A stretch of 64,000 nt of DNA, from the NCBI GenBank assembly GCA_023459495.1, contig JAEWTL010000013.1, positions 372,001 to 436,000 on the forward strand, in the 5' to 3' direction. The notes beneath the pieces were generated by a model. It ran no database searches and was not told the origin of the DNA. It saw only the letters and a program-made list of their open reading frames with translations. Below, piece after piece: positions 17,014-25,397 of the stretch. Positions within the stretch are counted from its first letter, which is position 1; the number at the start of each line of letters is the position of its first letter. Origin of the DNA: Bacillota bacterium. Its GTDB lineage: Bacteria > Bacillota > Clostridia > Christensenellales > SZUA-584. A program made the position numbers and the translations under genes.

Positions 17014-17445
17014 TTACGGCGTCGTTGTGGCTGATACCTCAGGCGAAACCGACTCAGACGTTCCGGCGGAGTCTTCCGCGGAAACAGTCTCGCTGGCCGT
17101 CACTTCCTCAGGGGTCGGCGTTGCCGGGTTGTTCAGCGTCGGCGCGGGTGTCGCAGTCGTGGCGGGGGTTGTCCCTTCACCCGACGGTGTTGCGTTGATC
17201 ACATACACCTGCAGCAGCACCAGAGCAACAGCCAGAACCATCATTCCAACGGCGGCAACTTTGGTAAGCTTCTTGAGTGTAGCCTCGTAGCCCTTCGCCT
17301 TGTTTTTACCAAGAAACATTTCGGCTCCGCCCGAGATGTCTCCTGTCAATCCCGCACTGCGTCCTGACTGCAGCAGCACGACAGCGATCAGGAACAACGA
17401 GAACAGGCAAAGCACGATTTCCATTACGAGCACTAAGACGTCCAT
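17014..17445 (-). CDS. secG: preprotein translocase subunit SecG with extended Thr/Pro-rich tail
   Basis: A small two-helix membrane subunit of the SecYEG channel. Helix 1 is VLVMEIVLCLFSLFLIAVVL followed by the LLQSGRSAGLTGDISGGAEM loop, and helix 2 is VAAVGMMVLAVALVLLQVYV. A typical SecG is about 75-80 residues; this one is 143 because of a roughly 60-residue tail of Thr, Pro, Ser, Ala and Glu (TTPATTATPAPTLNNPATPT and onward). The ribosome site GAGGAGG is just upstream. Its position before rnr and smpB is the common Bacillota order. Confidence 0.93.
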   Translation of the reverse strand: MDVLVLVMEIVLCLFSLFLIAVVLLQSGRSAGLTGDISGGAEMFLGKNKAKGYEATLKKLTKVAAVGMMVLAVALVLLQVYVINATPSGEGTTPATTATPAPTLNNPATPTPEEVTASETVSAEDSAGTSESVSPEVSATTTP

Positions 17446-17698
17446 TGTTACCTCCTCAAATCTACAGCAAGAGATATTTTAACACGAGGTTATACAAAAA
17501 GCAAGCAAAAAAATCCGCTTGATACCGGGCAAAAACCAAGGTTTGGGGGGTATTGTCCCCGCCTGCCAAAATGCTCCCCGGCCTGATTTGCAGCCGATTT
17601 ACCGGTTAATCCGGCGCCCGCTTCAGCAGACGCCGGACACTGGTTGAAAGGGTCGCCCACCGATGCATTCATCAGCGGGATGTGGTTTACTTACAGGT

Positions 17699-18628
17699 TC
17701 ACGCTTTGCCGGCACAGCCCAGCACGACCTCGATCTTGTGCTTGACCATCTGCTTGATCGCTTCGCGCGCAGGCTTCAGATACTGCCGCGGGTCGAAGTG
17801 AGACGGGTTCTCTGCAAAGTACTTGCGGAGCGTACCGGTCATCGCGAGGCGCAGGTCGGAGTCGATGTTGATCTTGCAGACCGCGCTTTTTGCCGCCTGA
17901 CGCAGCATTCCTTCCGGCACGCCCTGAGCGCCCGGCATGTTGCCGCCGTACTGGTTGATCATATCGACGTATTCCGGAATGACCGATGATGCACCGTGCA
18001 GCACGATCGGGAAGTTGGGAAGGCGTCTGGATACTTCCTCAAGGATATCGAAGCGCAGCTGGGGCTCACCTTTGAACTTAAATGCGCCGTGGCTGGTGCC
18101 GATAGCAATGGCCAGTGAATCCACGCCGGTCTTGGAGACGAACTCTTCTACTTCTTCGGGATGGGTGTAGCTGCCTTCGCCCGCCGCCACCTTCACTTCG
18201 TCTTCCACGCCTTCGAGCTTACCCAGCTCGGCTTCCACGACGACGCCGCGGTCATGTGCGTATTCCACAACCTTTTTGGTCACCGCGATGTTTTCCTCGA
18301 ACGAGTGGTGCGAACCGTCGATCATGACAGACGTAAAACCGCCGTCGATGCAGTCCTTGCAGGTTTCAAACGTATCGCCGTGGTCGAGATGCAGGCAGAT
18401 GGGAAGCCCGGTATCTTCGAGCGCCGCTTCGACGAGCTTGCGCAGATAGATCGGGTTTGCATACTGTCTTGCGCCTTTGGAAACCTGCAGGATCAGCGGA
18501 GCATTGAGCTCCTTGGCAGCTTCGGTGATGCCCTGTACGATTTCCATGTTGTTCACATTGAATGCGCCGATGGCGTATCCGCCGGCATAGGCCTTCGCGA
18601 ACATATCCTTGGTTGTTACTAATGGCAT
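17699..18628 (-). CDS. fba: class II fructose-1,6-bisphosphate aldolase
   Basis: A zinc-dependent glycolytic aldolase of 309 residues, the usual length. It has MPLVTTKDMFAKAYAGGYAI, LHLDHGDTFETCKDCIDGGF (zinc His and catalytic Asp), VMIDGSHHSFEENIAVT, VEAELGKLEG, HGAFKFKG, IVLHGASSV and CKINIDSDLRLA. A GAGGAGG site lies upstream and a good promoter at 18687-18714. It stands alone as a single transcription unit. Confidence 0.97.
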   Translation of the reverse strand: MPLVTTKDMFAKAYAGGYAIGAFNVNNMEIVQGITEAAKELNAPLILQVSKGARQYANPIYLRKLVEAALEDTGLPICLHLDHGDTFETCKDCIDGGFTSVMIDGSHHSFEENIAVTKKVVEYAHDRGVVVEAELGKLEGVEDEVKVAAGEGSYTHPEEVEEFVSKTGVDSLAIAIGTSHGAFKFKGEPQLRFDILEEVSRRLPNFPIVLHGASSVIPEYVDMINQYGGNMPGAQGVPEGMLRQAAKSAVCKINIDSDLRLAMTGTLRKYFAENPSHFDPRQYLKPAREAIKQMVKHKIEVVLGCAGKA

Positions 18629-18686
18629 GGTGTTTCCTCCTCGTATGTAAATATAAAACGATTGCCCATATACCCCTACGATAGCT

Positions 18687-18714
18687 ATTATATATCAATT
18701 TGTATAGTAGTAAA
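18687..18714 (-). promoter_or_regulatory. promoter of fba
   Basis: On the minus strand TTTACT (18709-18714) and TATAAT (18687-18692) are separated by 16 nt, about 58 nt upstream of the aldolase ATG. Confidence 0.65.
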
Positions 18715-18810
18715 AGAGAAAATTGGGCTGACGAGAATTATATTTCTCCTAAGCGGTCATGAGCTTTCTTTGGTCTAGTATCCCGAAAAACAGAGAGAGC
18801 ATACAAATGA

Positions 18811-18950
18811 CAAAATAAAAACGGGAGTGCGCTATACGAACCGTACCTCTTGACGGTTTTGTACTTACGCCCCCGTCACGGAGCACCTCACTGTCCGTAC
18901 GAAGAAGGGTTTTAGGTCAAACCTTCGGCATGCGACATTGTCTGCCATGC
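18811..18950 (-). ncRNA. candidate structured RNA of unknown family ending in a terminator
   Basis: The 470-bp gap 18629-19098 has no convincing ORF. On the minus strand, 18950 to 18811 folds into four consecutive hairpins: GCATG/CATGC with an inner GAC/GTC (18928-18950), CGAA..GGTTT/AAACC..TTCG (18900-18927), ACGGA/TCCGT (18878-18898) and a long stem closed by ACGGG/CCCGT (18821-18876) with inner AACCGT/ACGGTT. The last is followed by TTTTTATTTT, like an intrinsic terminator. I do not recognise it as 6S, SRP, RNase P RNA, a T-box or a known riboswitch. It lies about 100 bp upstream of the fba promoter. No clear promoter was found. Confidence 0.45.
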
Positions 18951-19063
18951 AAATAGGAAGGAAATTGAAACAGCCATAACATTTTCATGGCTTGGCGGCT
19001 TCGCTTATTGCCCAGAAAGCTGCACTTTCCGAGGTTCCAAATGCCCGTTATGACGATACGATG

Positions 19064-19092
19064 TTGCCCGCCCGTCTGTTGTACGCTATAAT
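19064..19092 (+). promoter_or_regulatory. promoter predicting a leaderless DUF3842 mRNA
   Basis: TTGCCC (19064-19069) and TATAAT (19087-19092) are spaced by 17 nt. The ATG of the next gene is at 19099, only 6 nt past the -10 box, so transcription should start on or next to the start codon. Confidence 0.7.
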
Positions 19093-19098
19093 AAGGCC

Positions 19099-19509
19099 AT
19101 GAAAAACGTATTGGTTGTGGATGCTCAGGGCGGCGGACTCGGTGCCGCCATCGTCAAAAAGCTGGTTGAAACCTGCGGAGACCGCATCCGTATCGTCGCG
19201 ACGGGCACCAACGTGGCCGCCACCTCCGCGATGAGCAAAGCAGGCGCAAAGGAATGTGCGACGGGTGAAAACGCCGTTTGCTTCAACACGCGCAGCGCGG
19301 ACATCATCATCGGCGGCGTGGGCATCATTGCGGCCAACGGCATGCTGGGTGAGATTACGCCGCGCATCGCGCGGGCCATCGCCGAAAGCCCCGCCAAGAA
19401 GATACTCATCCCCATCTCGCGGTGCAGCATCATCATCCCCGGCGCACAAAATCGCAGTGCCGCCGAGCTCATCGGCCTCGCGGTAGCAGAGTTGACATCA
19501 CTGCTGTAA
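19099..19509 (+). CDS. DUF3842 family protein
   Basis: A 136-residue protein of a small family common in Clostridia. It begins with a Rossmann-like MKNVLVVDAQGGGLGAAIVK and continues with RIVATGTNVAATSAMSKAGA, then DIIIGGVGIIAANGMLGEI and KKILIPISRCSIIIPGAQN. The function is unknown; the glycine-rich start suggests nucleotide or dinucleotide binding. No Shine-Dalgarno spacing is available because the predicted mRNA starts at the ATG. Confidence 0.88.
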   Translation: MKNVLVVDAQGGGLGAAIVKKLVETCGDRIRIVATGTNVAATSAMSKAGAKECATGENAVCFNTRSADIIIGGVGIIAANGMLGEITPRIARAIAESPAKKILIPISRCSIIIPGAQNRSAAELIGLAVAELTSLL

Positions 19510-19525
19510 CAGAAAAAACGCTCTA

Positions 19526-20143
19526 TTATACGCACTTTGCCTTGAGATCAACATAAGCCTCAAGAGTCCAAGGATGAAGTGCCTTTATCGCATTTGTGTT
19601 TTCACAGAGATAACTTATGTAATAGAATGCCCCGTGCTCTAAAGACCGTTGCAACCCTTTCAATATCCCGTCTACGATAAGTTTGCTGTCTGAACTATCC
19701 CAAGACAACTTATCAGCTATGAATAGAATTAAGTCAACATCTGATGGTTGTGCTTTTAATGTGGTATGACATTCTATAGCATCAAGAATGACACTGTCTT
19801 TAATACCAAACAATTCAGAAGCAATTACTCTTGATATTTTCTGATGCAAAAGACCCGCACAGCTATGTTCCTCATCAAGAATTTGAATTCCAAGTTCAAA
19901 TGCAACATTTGTACTCTTGTTATCCGGAAAAACTCGTCCCACATCATGCAGGTATCCCGCTGTCTTGGCAGAAGCACTATCTATACTAAATCGAATGGCA
20001 AGCTTTTCCGCTTCTGCTGCAACTCTACTGCTATGCTCAGCTATTTCTTTATAACCGCAATACTCTAAAAGTGTGTAAGCATCTTTTTCTATCTGATTGC
20101 AAAATGAAATGTTCTTTACTATATCGGATAATAACTTCCTCAT
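19526..20143 (-). CDS. HD-domain phosphohydrolase, YqeK-like
   Basis: A 205-residue protein with the HD signature: EHSSRVAAEAEKLA (first His), AGYLHDVGRVFPD (HD pair), EHSCAGLLHQKISRV, IECHTTLKAQ and FIADKLSWD (last Asp). This order matches YqeK-type predicted diadenosine tetraphosphate hydrolases, although the usual nadD/yqeK neighbourhood is absent. The start at 20143 has GGAGGATC upstream. The gene is clearly more AT-rich than its neighbours, which suggests a different history or transfer. Confidence 0.75.
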   Translation of the reverse strand: MRKLLSDIVKNISFCNQIEKDAYTLLEYCGYKEIAEHSSRVAAEAEKLAIRFSIDSASAKTAGYLHDVGRVFPDNKSTNVAFELGIQILDEEHSCAGLLHQKISRVIASELFGIKDSVILDAIECHTTLKAQPSDVDLILFIADKLSWDSSDSKLIVDGILKGLQRSLEHGAFYYISYLCENTNAIKALHPWTLEAYVDLKAKCV

Positions 20144-20168
20144 CGTGATCCTCCACAAGCTCTCACTG

Positions 20169-20963
20169 CTACAGCGGCGCGATCACCGTATCCGCCAGCA
20201 TATTGGCATAGCACACGTCCACCGTGCCCTCCTCCGGCGCGAGCGCGTAAAGCATCACCGTGCAGCTATATTCCTCAAAGTATCGGATGTACATTCTGCC
20301 CTTCAGTTGGGTCACAGCAAAGTCTTCGTCCACAGCCTGCGTGGGCGAGCCGTATTGCAGGTATGCCATGTAGCTTTCCTTATAATTATGCGCAACGCCG
20401 CTCACCGTCAGGTCCGCGTCGATGCGTGTCCAGCCGTCATAGCCCGCAAAGCTTAGCCCATCCTGCACCGTGAACCCATCCACCTCAAACACCGGCGAAT
20501 CGCACCCGAAGCCCTCCAGCACGAGCACCGTATCATCGTACTCGAATGCGAGCGTCACGGCGTTCATGTCCACTACCCCGTCCGCAAAACCGAATTCGCC
20601 GCCATCCATGCGCAGCACATAAGCGCCATAGAACGCGCAGTACTTGTCGCTGTCCGGATCATATATCGTGGAGGTGCGCGTACCCGCGTCGAACGCTCCG
20701 AAGTCATACAATATCGTCATGTCCGCCTCGATGCCGGACCACGCCGAGAAGCCGTCCGCGTTATACGTCAGCATGAACGGGTACCAACCCTTCCCCGCCG
20801 GGATATCCACGGTAAAACCCTGCTGCTTCATCACGCTCTCGCGGCTATGCTGGCCCGAATAGACGCCCATCGCCACGTAGCTACGCAGCGGATAGAAAAA
20901 CCAGAATATGAACGCCACAGCCAGCAGCAGCGCGGCAAGGATAATGAACCGTTTCTTCTTCAT
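20169..20963 (-). CDS. membrane-anchored protein of unknown function
   Basis: A 264-residue protein with a single N-terminal anchor or uncleaved signal (KKKRFIILAALLLAVAFIFW) and an extracellular, aromatic- and Asp-rich beta-like domain (GKGWYPFMLTYNADGFSAWS, EFGFADGVVDMNAVTLAFEY). I do not recognise the family. The ATG at 20963 was chosen because a -10 box TATACT (20970-20975) ends 6 nt upstream, which excludes the longer starts if that promoter is used. It is divergent from mnmA with only 115 bp between the two ATGs. Confidence 0.7.
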   Translation of the reverse strand: MKKKRFIILAALLLAVAFIFWFFYPLRSYVAMGVYSGQHSRESVMKQQGFTVDIPAGKGWYPFMLTYNADGFSAWSGIEADMTILYDFGAFDAGTRTSTIYDPDSDKYCAFYGAYVLRMDGGEFGFADGVVDMNAVTLAFEYDDTVLVLEGFGCDSPVFEVDGFTVQDGLSFAGYDGWTRIDADLTVSGVAHNYKESYMAYLQYGSPTQAVDEDFAVTQLKGRMYIRYFEEYSCTVMLYALAPEEGTVDVCYANMLADTVIAPL

Positions 20964-20969
20964 GCGCAC

Positions 20970-21071
20970 AGTATAGCACATCCTCATCTTCCGCAATACA
21001 CCTTCCAGCCTTCGCCTCGAGGGAAAGCCTTAGTACTGTGCTTGCCAACTGCCTTTTCACAACGGTATAAT
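20970..21071. promoter_or_regulatory. divergent promoters of the anchored-protein gene and mnmA, both predicting leaderless mRNAs
   Basis: On the plus strand TTGCCA (21042-21047), an 18-nt spacer and TATAAT (21066-21071) point to a start at about 21078-21079, which is the mnmA ATG. On the minus strand TATACT (20970-20975) is 6 nt from the ATG at 20963; its -35 is poor (TTGCGG at 15 nt). Confidence 0.55.
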
Positions 21072-21078
21072 GGGGCCT

Positions 21079-22149
21079 ATGAGAGATAATCAGAAAACAC
21101 GCGTCGTCTGCGGCATGTCGGGCGGCGTGGACTCCGCCGTGGCGGCGTACCTGCTCAAAGAGCAGGGTTACGATGTGGTCGGCGTATTCATGAAGAACTG
21201 GCAGGACGACGGACAGGGCTGCAGCGCCGTCGCGGACTATGAAGACGTCAAGTCCGTCTGCGAAGCGATCGGCATTCCTTATTATACGGTCAACTTTGAG
21301 CAGGAGTATCAGGAGCGCGTCTTCTCGTACTTCCTGTCCGAATACAAGCGCGGGCGCACACCCAACCCGGACGTGCTGTGCAACAGCGAGATCAAGTTTG
21401 CGGCATTTCTGGACCATGCGAAACGGTTGGGCGCTGAGCGCCTCGCCACGGGTCACTATGCCCAGTCCGAGGGCGGCAGGCTGCTTAAGGCCGCGGATAC
21501 TGGCAAGGATCAGACGTACTTTCTCTGCATGCTCTCAAACGAGCAGGTGGGCAGTGCGTTATTTCCTGTGGGCGGGCTGCAGAAAAGCGAGGTGCGCGCC
21601 ATCGCGGATCGGCTGGGCCTGTCGGTCGCCAAGAAAAAGGATTCCACCGGCATCTGCTTTATCGGCGAACGCAAGTTCCGCAAGTTTTTGGCAGGCTTTC
21701 TGCCCGCACAGCCCGGCGATATCGTGGCGCCGGACGGCAAGGTCATCGGGCAGCACAACGGTGTCATTTACTACACGCTCGGACAGCGCCGTGGCCTCGG
21801 TATCGGCGGGGTCAAAGGCACAGCGGACGAGCGCTGGTTCGTAGTCAGCAAGGACGTAGAGCATAACATCCTCCATGTAGATCAAGGCGAGGCGGATGCG
21901 CTGTATTCCAAAGCGCTACGCACATCCGGTTTCAACTATATCTCCGCGCGGCCCGAAGGCAGCTTCGAATGCTGCGCAAAATTCCGCTACCGGCAGGGCG
22001 ACCAGCGCGTACGCGTCAGGGCTATCGACGGCGGCGAGGTGATCGAATTCAAGGAGCGTCAGCGGGCCGTTACCCCTGGACAGTACGCGGTACTGTATCT
22101 GGGCGACGAGTGCCTCGGCGGCGGTATGATCGAAGAAGTTTACTTTTAA
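21079..22149 (+). CDS. mnmA: tRNA-specific 2-thiouridylase MnmA
   Basis: A 356-residue enzyme that thiolates U34 of Lys, Glu and Gln tRNAs using ATP and relayed sulfur. Landmarks are the PP-loop CGMSGGVDSAVAAYLL, VFMKNWQDDG, GRTPNPDVLCNSEIKF (catalytic Cys), LATGHYAQSEGGRLL, KDQTYFLCMLSNEQ, STGICFIGERKF (second catalytic Cys) and YYTLGQRRGLGIGG. The ATG at 21079 was chosen over 21070 because the latter overlaps the -10 box. Confidence 0.96.
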   Translation: MRDNQKTRVVCGMSGGVDSAVAAYLLKEQGYDVVGVFMKNWQDDGQGCSAVADYEDVKSVCEAIGIPYYTVNFEQEYQERVFSYFLSEYKRGRTPNPDVLCNSEIKFAAFLDHAKRLGAERLATGHYAQSEGGRLLKAADTGKDQTYFLCMLSNEQVGSALFPVGGLQKSEVRAIADRLGLSVAKKKDSTGICFIGERKFRKFLAGFLPAQPGDIVAPDGKVIGQHNGVIYYTLGQRRGLGIGGVKGTADERWFVVSKDVEHNILHVDQGEADALYSKALRTSGFNYISARPEGSFECCAKFRYRQGDQRVRVRAIDGGEVIEFKERQRAVTPGQYAVLYLGDECLGGGMIEEVYF

Positions 22150-22160
22150 GGAGAACAACC

Positions 22161-22850
22161 ATGGCATATATCCCATCCTGCGAGGAAGAAGCGCAGTTTT
22201 TAAAGAATTACAACCCGGACAAATATCAAAAGCCCGCCGTGGCGGCGGATACCGCGCTGTTTGCGGCGGACGGCGACGCGCTGAAGCTGCTGCTCATCCG
22301 GCGCGGCGGATACCCGTACAAGGGCTGCTGGGCGCTGCCGGGCGGCTTTATCAATATGGACGAGGACGTGCATACCAGCGCACAGCGCGAGCTCATGGAG
22401 GAGACCGGCGTTACCGGCATCTACATCGAGCAGGCCTTTGTCTGGAGCGCGCCGGACCGCGACCCGCGCAGCCGCATGATTACCATCAGCTTTTTCGGCT
22501 GCGCGCCGTTCGATGAGCTGCATGCCGTGGCGGGCGATGACGCAGCACAGGCAGAGTGGTTCGCAATCGAGAGTTATACCGAAACCGAGGAAAACGATGT
22601 AGTCACCGCGCACTACACCCTGCGCGGCAGCGAAGTGCTGACTCCGGTCGTCACCTACCCGTCCGGGCGACTGCAGGAGATCGCCTGCGTGCATAGCGGC
22701 GGCCTCGCGTTCGACCACGCCGAATCCATCGCGTTCAGCCTGAACACGTTTCGTGAACGCGCGCTGGCAGGGCGCTTTCTTGAATTCGCGTTGGAAAAAG
22801 AGGAGGACCGGCAACGTATGGCGCAAGCTATCCGCCATACGTTCCTGTGA
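22161..22850 (+). CDS. Nudix hydrolase
   Basis: A 229-residue protein starting MAYIPSCEEEAQFLKNYNPD after AAGGAGAAC, 11 bp behind mnmA. The Nudix box is complete: GGFINMDEDVHTSAQRELME then ETGV, matching G-x5-E-x7-REuxEExGu. The N-terminal Tyr/Pro-containing segment and the C-terminal extension beyond the catalytic domain resemble ADP-ribose-type Nudix proteins. The substrate is not determinable, but metal-dependent cleavage of a nucleoside diphosphate derivative is expected. Confidence 0.88.
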   Translation: MAYIPSCEEEAQFLKNYNPDKYQKPAVAADTALFAADGDALKLLLIRRGGYPYKGCWALPGGFINMDEDVHTSAQRELMEETGVTGIYIEQAFVWSAPDRDPRSRMITISFFGCAPFDELHAVAGDDAAQAEWFAIESYTETEENDVVTAHYTLRGSEVLTPVVTYPSGRLQEIACVHSGGLAFDHAESIAFSLNTFRERALAGRFLEFALEKEEDRQRMAQAIRHTFL

Positions 22851-22885
22851 TAAATATCGTCTTTCATAAAAACCGAGGTTGGTTT

Positions 22886-23359
22886 ATGCCCAATGATATT
22901 GCGCTGATACCCGTGCACGAGCGCGGCGGCTGGGATGAAGCAAAGCAGCTCATACTGGAATACGCGGCGTTTCTGAAGATCGACCTGTGCTTTCAGAACT
23001 TCGAAAAGGAATTGCAGATCTTGCCCGAACTGTACGGCCTGCCGGATGGCGGCTGTCTCCTTGCCGCAGTAGACGGCGTTCCGGTCGGCTGCGTGGCTTT
23101 CAAAAAGCTTTCGCAGGATACTGCCGAGATGAAGCGGCTTTATGTCCGGGACAGCTTTCGCGGGCTGGGCATCGGCAAACAGCTGGCATATGCAATCGTG
23201 GAGTGCGCGCGGGAAAGAGGCTACGCCTTTATGCGGCTGGATACCATTCCTCAATTGGCGGATGCGGTGCGGCTGTACGAACGCATGGGCTTTTACGCCA
23301 TCCCGCCCTACACCTACAACCCTTCGCCGGACACATTGTATATGGAAAAGAAATTATAA
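22886..23359 (+). CDS. GNAT-family N-acetyltransferase
   Basis: A 157-residue acetyltransferase. The acetyl-CoA-binding motif A is AEMKRLYVRDSFRGLGIGKQ (R/Q-x2-G-x-G/A type), followed by LADAVRLYERMGFY. The ATG at 22886 has GAGG 7 nt upstream; a GTG at 22847 overlaps the Nudix stop and is less likely. It probably shares the mnmA-Nudix transcript. The substrate is unknown. Confidence 0.87.
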   Translation: MPNDIALIPVHERGGWDEAKQLILEYAAFLKIDLCFQNFEKELQILPELYGLPDGGCLLAAVDGVPVGCVAFKKLSQDTAEMKRLYVRDSFRGLGIGKQLAYAIVECARERGYAFMRLDTIPQLADAVRLYERMGFYAIPPYTYNPSPDTLYMEKKL

Positions 23360-23503
23360 GTCATACCGTTTCTCGTGTCCTCGGGTTTGCCGCTAGAGAC
23401 CGAAGTGGAGCAGGAGAAGACAAGAAAGGCGAACGGGAAGGCGTTTGCATAAAGTGTTCATCGTTTTTTCAATGTTAAATAAGTTAATAAGGTGAGGTTA
23501 GCA

Positions 23504-24163
23504 ATGGAACAAATACTTTTACAATGCTACCACTGTGGAAATAAAGGACTTCATAATGTTGTGGCAACTCACGAACAAGATTTTGGTGGATACATAGTTG
23601 ATGAGTATAAGCAAATAGTAAGTCGTGATCTAGATGAGCAAATAGTATGGAAGCTATTATCTTGCCCCGTATGTAATATGGTTACTCTCTATGAATTATA
23701 TTCAAATGAAGCTTATGTTGATCGAGATGGTGAACGAATGTATGATAAGGAAATTATCTATCCAAGTAATAAACTCACATACGAAGGAGTTCCGGATAGT
23801 GTTAAGTCTACTTTTGAATCAGCATTAAAAGTAAAAGGAATTAGTACTGAAATTTGCTTAACATCGTTAAGAATAACATTAGAAGCTATATGCAAAGACA
23901 AAAAAGCATCAGGCAACGATTTAAATTCAATGGTTAAAGATTTGGTCGATAAAAACATACTCCCTTTGACTTTTGACGATGCTTGTTGGGTTATTCGAAG
24001 ACTTGGCAACAGTGCCGCGCATGCTAATCATACAACCATATACGTTCATGAAGTAAATGAAGTAATAGAATTATTGGAATCTATAATTAAATACTTATAT
24101 TGCCTTCCTGTAAAAATCAAGGATTTGAAAAAGAAGGTTGAAGAAATCAATGTTAAAGGTTAA
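23504..24163 (+). CDS. DUF4145 domain protein with N-terminal zinc-ribbon-like cysteines
   Basis: A 219-residue protein. Two cysteine pairs (CYHC near residue 9, CPVC near residue 52) suggest a small metal site. The C-terminal part has the DUF4145 pattern: PDSVKSTFESALKVKGIS, SLRITLEAICKDKKASG and a conserved IRRLGNSAAHANHTT. DUF4145 often accompanies restriction or other defence systems but its biochemistry is not settled. The gene is strongly AT-rich compared with the flanking GNAT and UROD-like genes and stands alone, so horizontal origin is likely. Start 23504 has GTGAGG upstream. Confidence 0.8.
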   Translation: MEQILLQCYHCGNKGLHNVVATHEQDFGGYIVDEYKQIVSRDLDEQIVWKLLSCPVCNMVTLYELYSNEAYVDRDGERMYDKEIIYPSNKLTYEGVPDSVKSTFESALKVKGISTEICLTSLRITLEAICKDKKASGNDLNSMVKDLVDKNILPLTFDDACWVIRRLGNSAAHANHTTIYVHEVNEVIELLESIIKYLYCLPVKIKDLKKKVEEINVKG

Positions 24164-24395
24164 CGTTTAATAGTCCTTTATCGCTAATTGTCGTCTTGTC
24201 CCTCATTAGCCTTATAACCTCAAGTTTGCCCACGCAGAGGTCTTCGTGCTTAGCTTTGTCATCCTAATGAGTGGAGCGAGGAACGATCTTCCCGCAGCTT
24301 TTTCAGAATCTGATGGCCTGTGCCCAGTATGGGTATTCGCTCCGCTCAGCATGACATATTGGCTTTTTCTCAGGCGCTGTTATAAAGCCGTCGTT

Positions 24396-25370
24396 TCACC
24401 TGCGCCCGCAGTACTGTTCAAATGTGGTGCGCATGGCTTCCTCGTTCTCCTGCGTCGCACCCAGCGCCACCAATGCGCCCGGCGAGTTGACAAAGCCGAT
24501 GAACCCGCCCTTGTCCGTATTGAGATAATTCAAATAATCCATGATCTCGTTTTCCAGGTCCTGCGGCGTGCCTTTGATTGCGGTGGTCTGGTATCCCACC
24601 GGGCAGCCGAAAGCGATACGCCCCGCGAAGTTTTCTCCCAGCCTGTCGATGCCGTTCAGATTCGCCTGACCGGGGTTGACTACGTCGAACCCGGCAGAGA
24701 TCAGGTCCTCCATGATATCGTATATGTATCCACAGGAATGCAGCATCACGTCCATGCCCAGCGAATGCGCCAGCTCCACCTGCTTTTTATACCGCGGAAT
24801 GAAGTGCTCCCGAATCAGCTTGGGGTCGATCAGCAGCGAGTTTTGCGTACCCCAGTCGTCCGCGAGATAGATACCGTCAAAGCCTGCCTCAGCGCACTTT
24901 TTGATCAGCTCCTCCTCCGTCGCGAACACGACGTCCAGCAGCTTCGATACGTTCTCCGGGTCAAGATAGAAGTCCATCAGAAATTCGTCGAAGCCCCGGA
25001 TGAAGCTGGCGATAGTAAAACCGCTCAACACAAAGTCCGCGAAATAGTAGGTATCCGGCGACTGAGCCTTGAGCTCCAAAAAACTGTCGAAACGGCCTGC
25101 ACGGTTCACGTCAAGCGGTACATAGCGGTCCAGTTCCTCATAGCCGATGATCGCAGGTTTTTTCGCGATACCGAACTTGAACTGCACGTCGTTGGCCTCC
25201 CACTCGAACCCCCACTCGCAGGTCAGCTCGTTTTCTCCGCCAAACATGGTCTCGATGGCCACGGGGATGGCGTCCGCCCGGTCGATAAACTTGGGGTTGT
25301 AATACATCAGCGGAACGTACTTCGGGCTTTGGAACCGTATCGCTTTACGAACCACATCTCTTCTTGTCAT
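24396..25370 (-). CDS. uroporphyrinogen decarboxylase-like protein (MtaA/CmuA-type family)
   Basis: A 324-residue TIM-barrel protein of the URO-D superfamily. Visible features are MTRRDVVRKAIRFQSPKYVP, GFDGIYLADDWGTQNSLLID, and HSLGMDVMLHSCGYIYDIME (the HSCG metal/substrate segment). The N-terminal arginine motif used by true HemE for porphyrin carboxylates is not evident. It is paired with a second paralogue 27 bp upstream in the same operon. Members of this branch include corrinoid or coenzyme-M methyltransferases and many uncharacterised anaerobe proteins; no corrinoid protein is encoded nearby, so the substrate is open. Confidence 0.82.
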   Translation of the reverse strand: MTRRDVVRKAIRFQSPKYVPLMYYNPKFIDRADAIPVAIETMFGGENELTCEWGFEWEANDVQFKFGIAKKPAIIGYEELDRYVPLDVNRAGRFDSFLELKAQSPDTYYFADFVLSGFTIASFIRGFDEFLMDFYLDPENVSKLLDVVFATEEELIKKCAEAGFDGIYLADDWGTQNSLLIDPKLIREHFIPRYKKQVELAHSLGMDVMLHSCGYIYDIMEDLISAGFDVVNPGQANLNGIDRLGENFAGRIAFGCPVGYQTTAIKGTPQDLENEIMDYLNYLNTDKGGFIGFVNSPGALVALGATQENEEAMRTTFEQYCGRR

Positions 25371-25397
25371 GGCAGACCTCCAAAATGTAATCAGTCT

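Noticed and set aside
18811..18950. 6S RNA, SRP RNA, T-box or cobalamin riboswitch
   Set aside because: The fold is a string of four hairpins, not the long bulged rod of 6S RNA, and the conserved boxes of the other families are absent.
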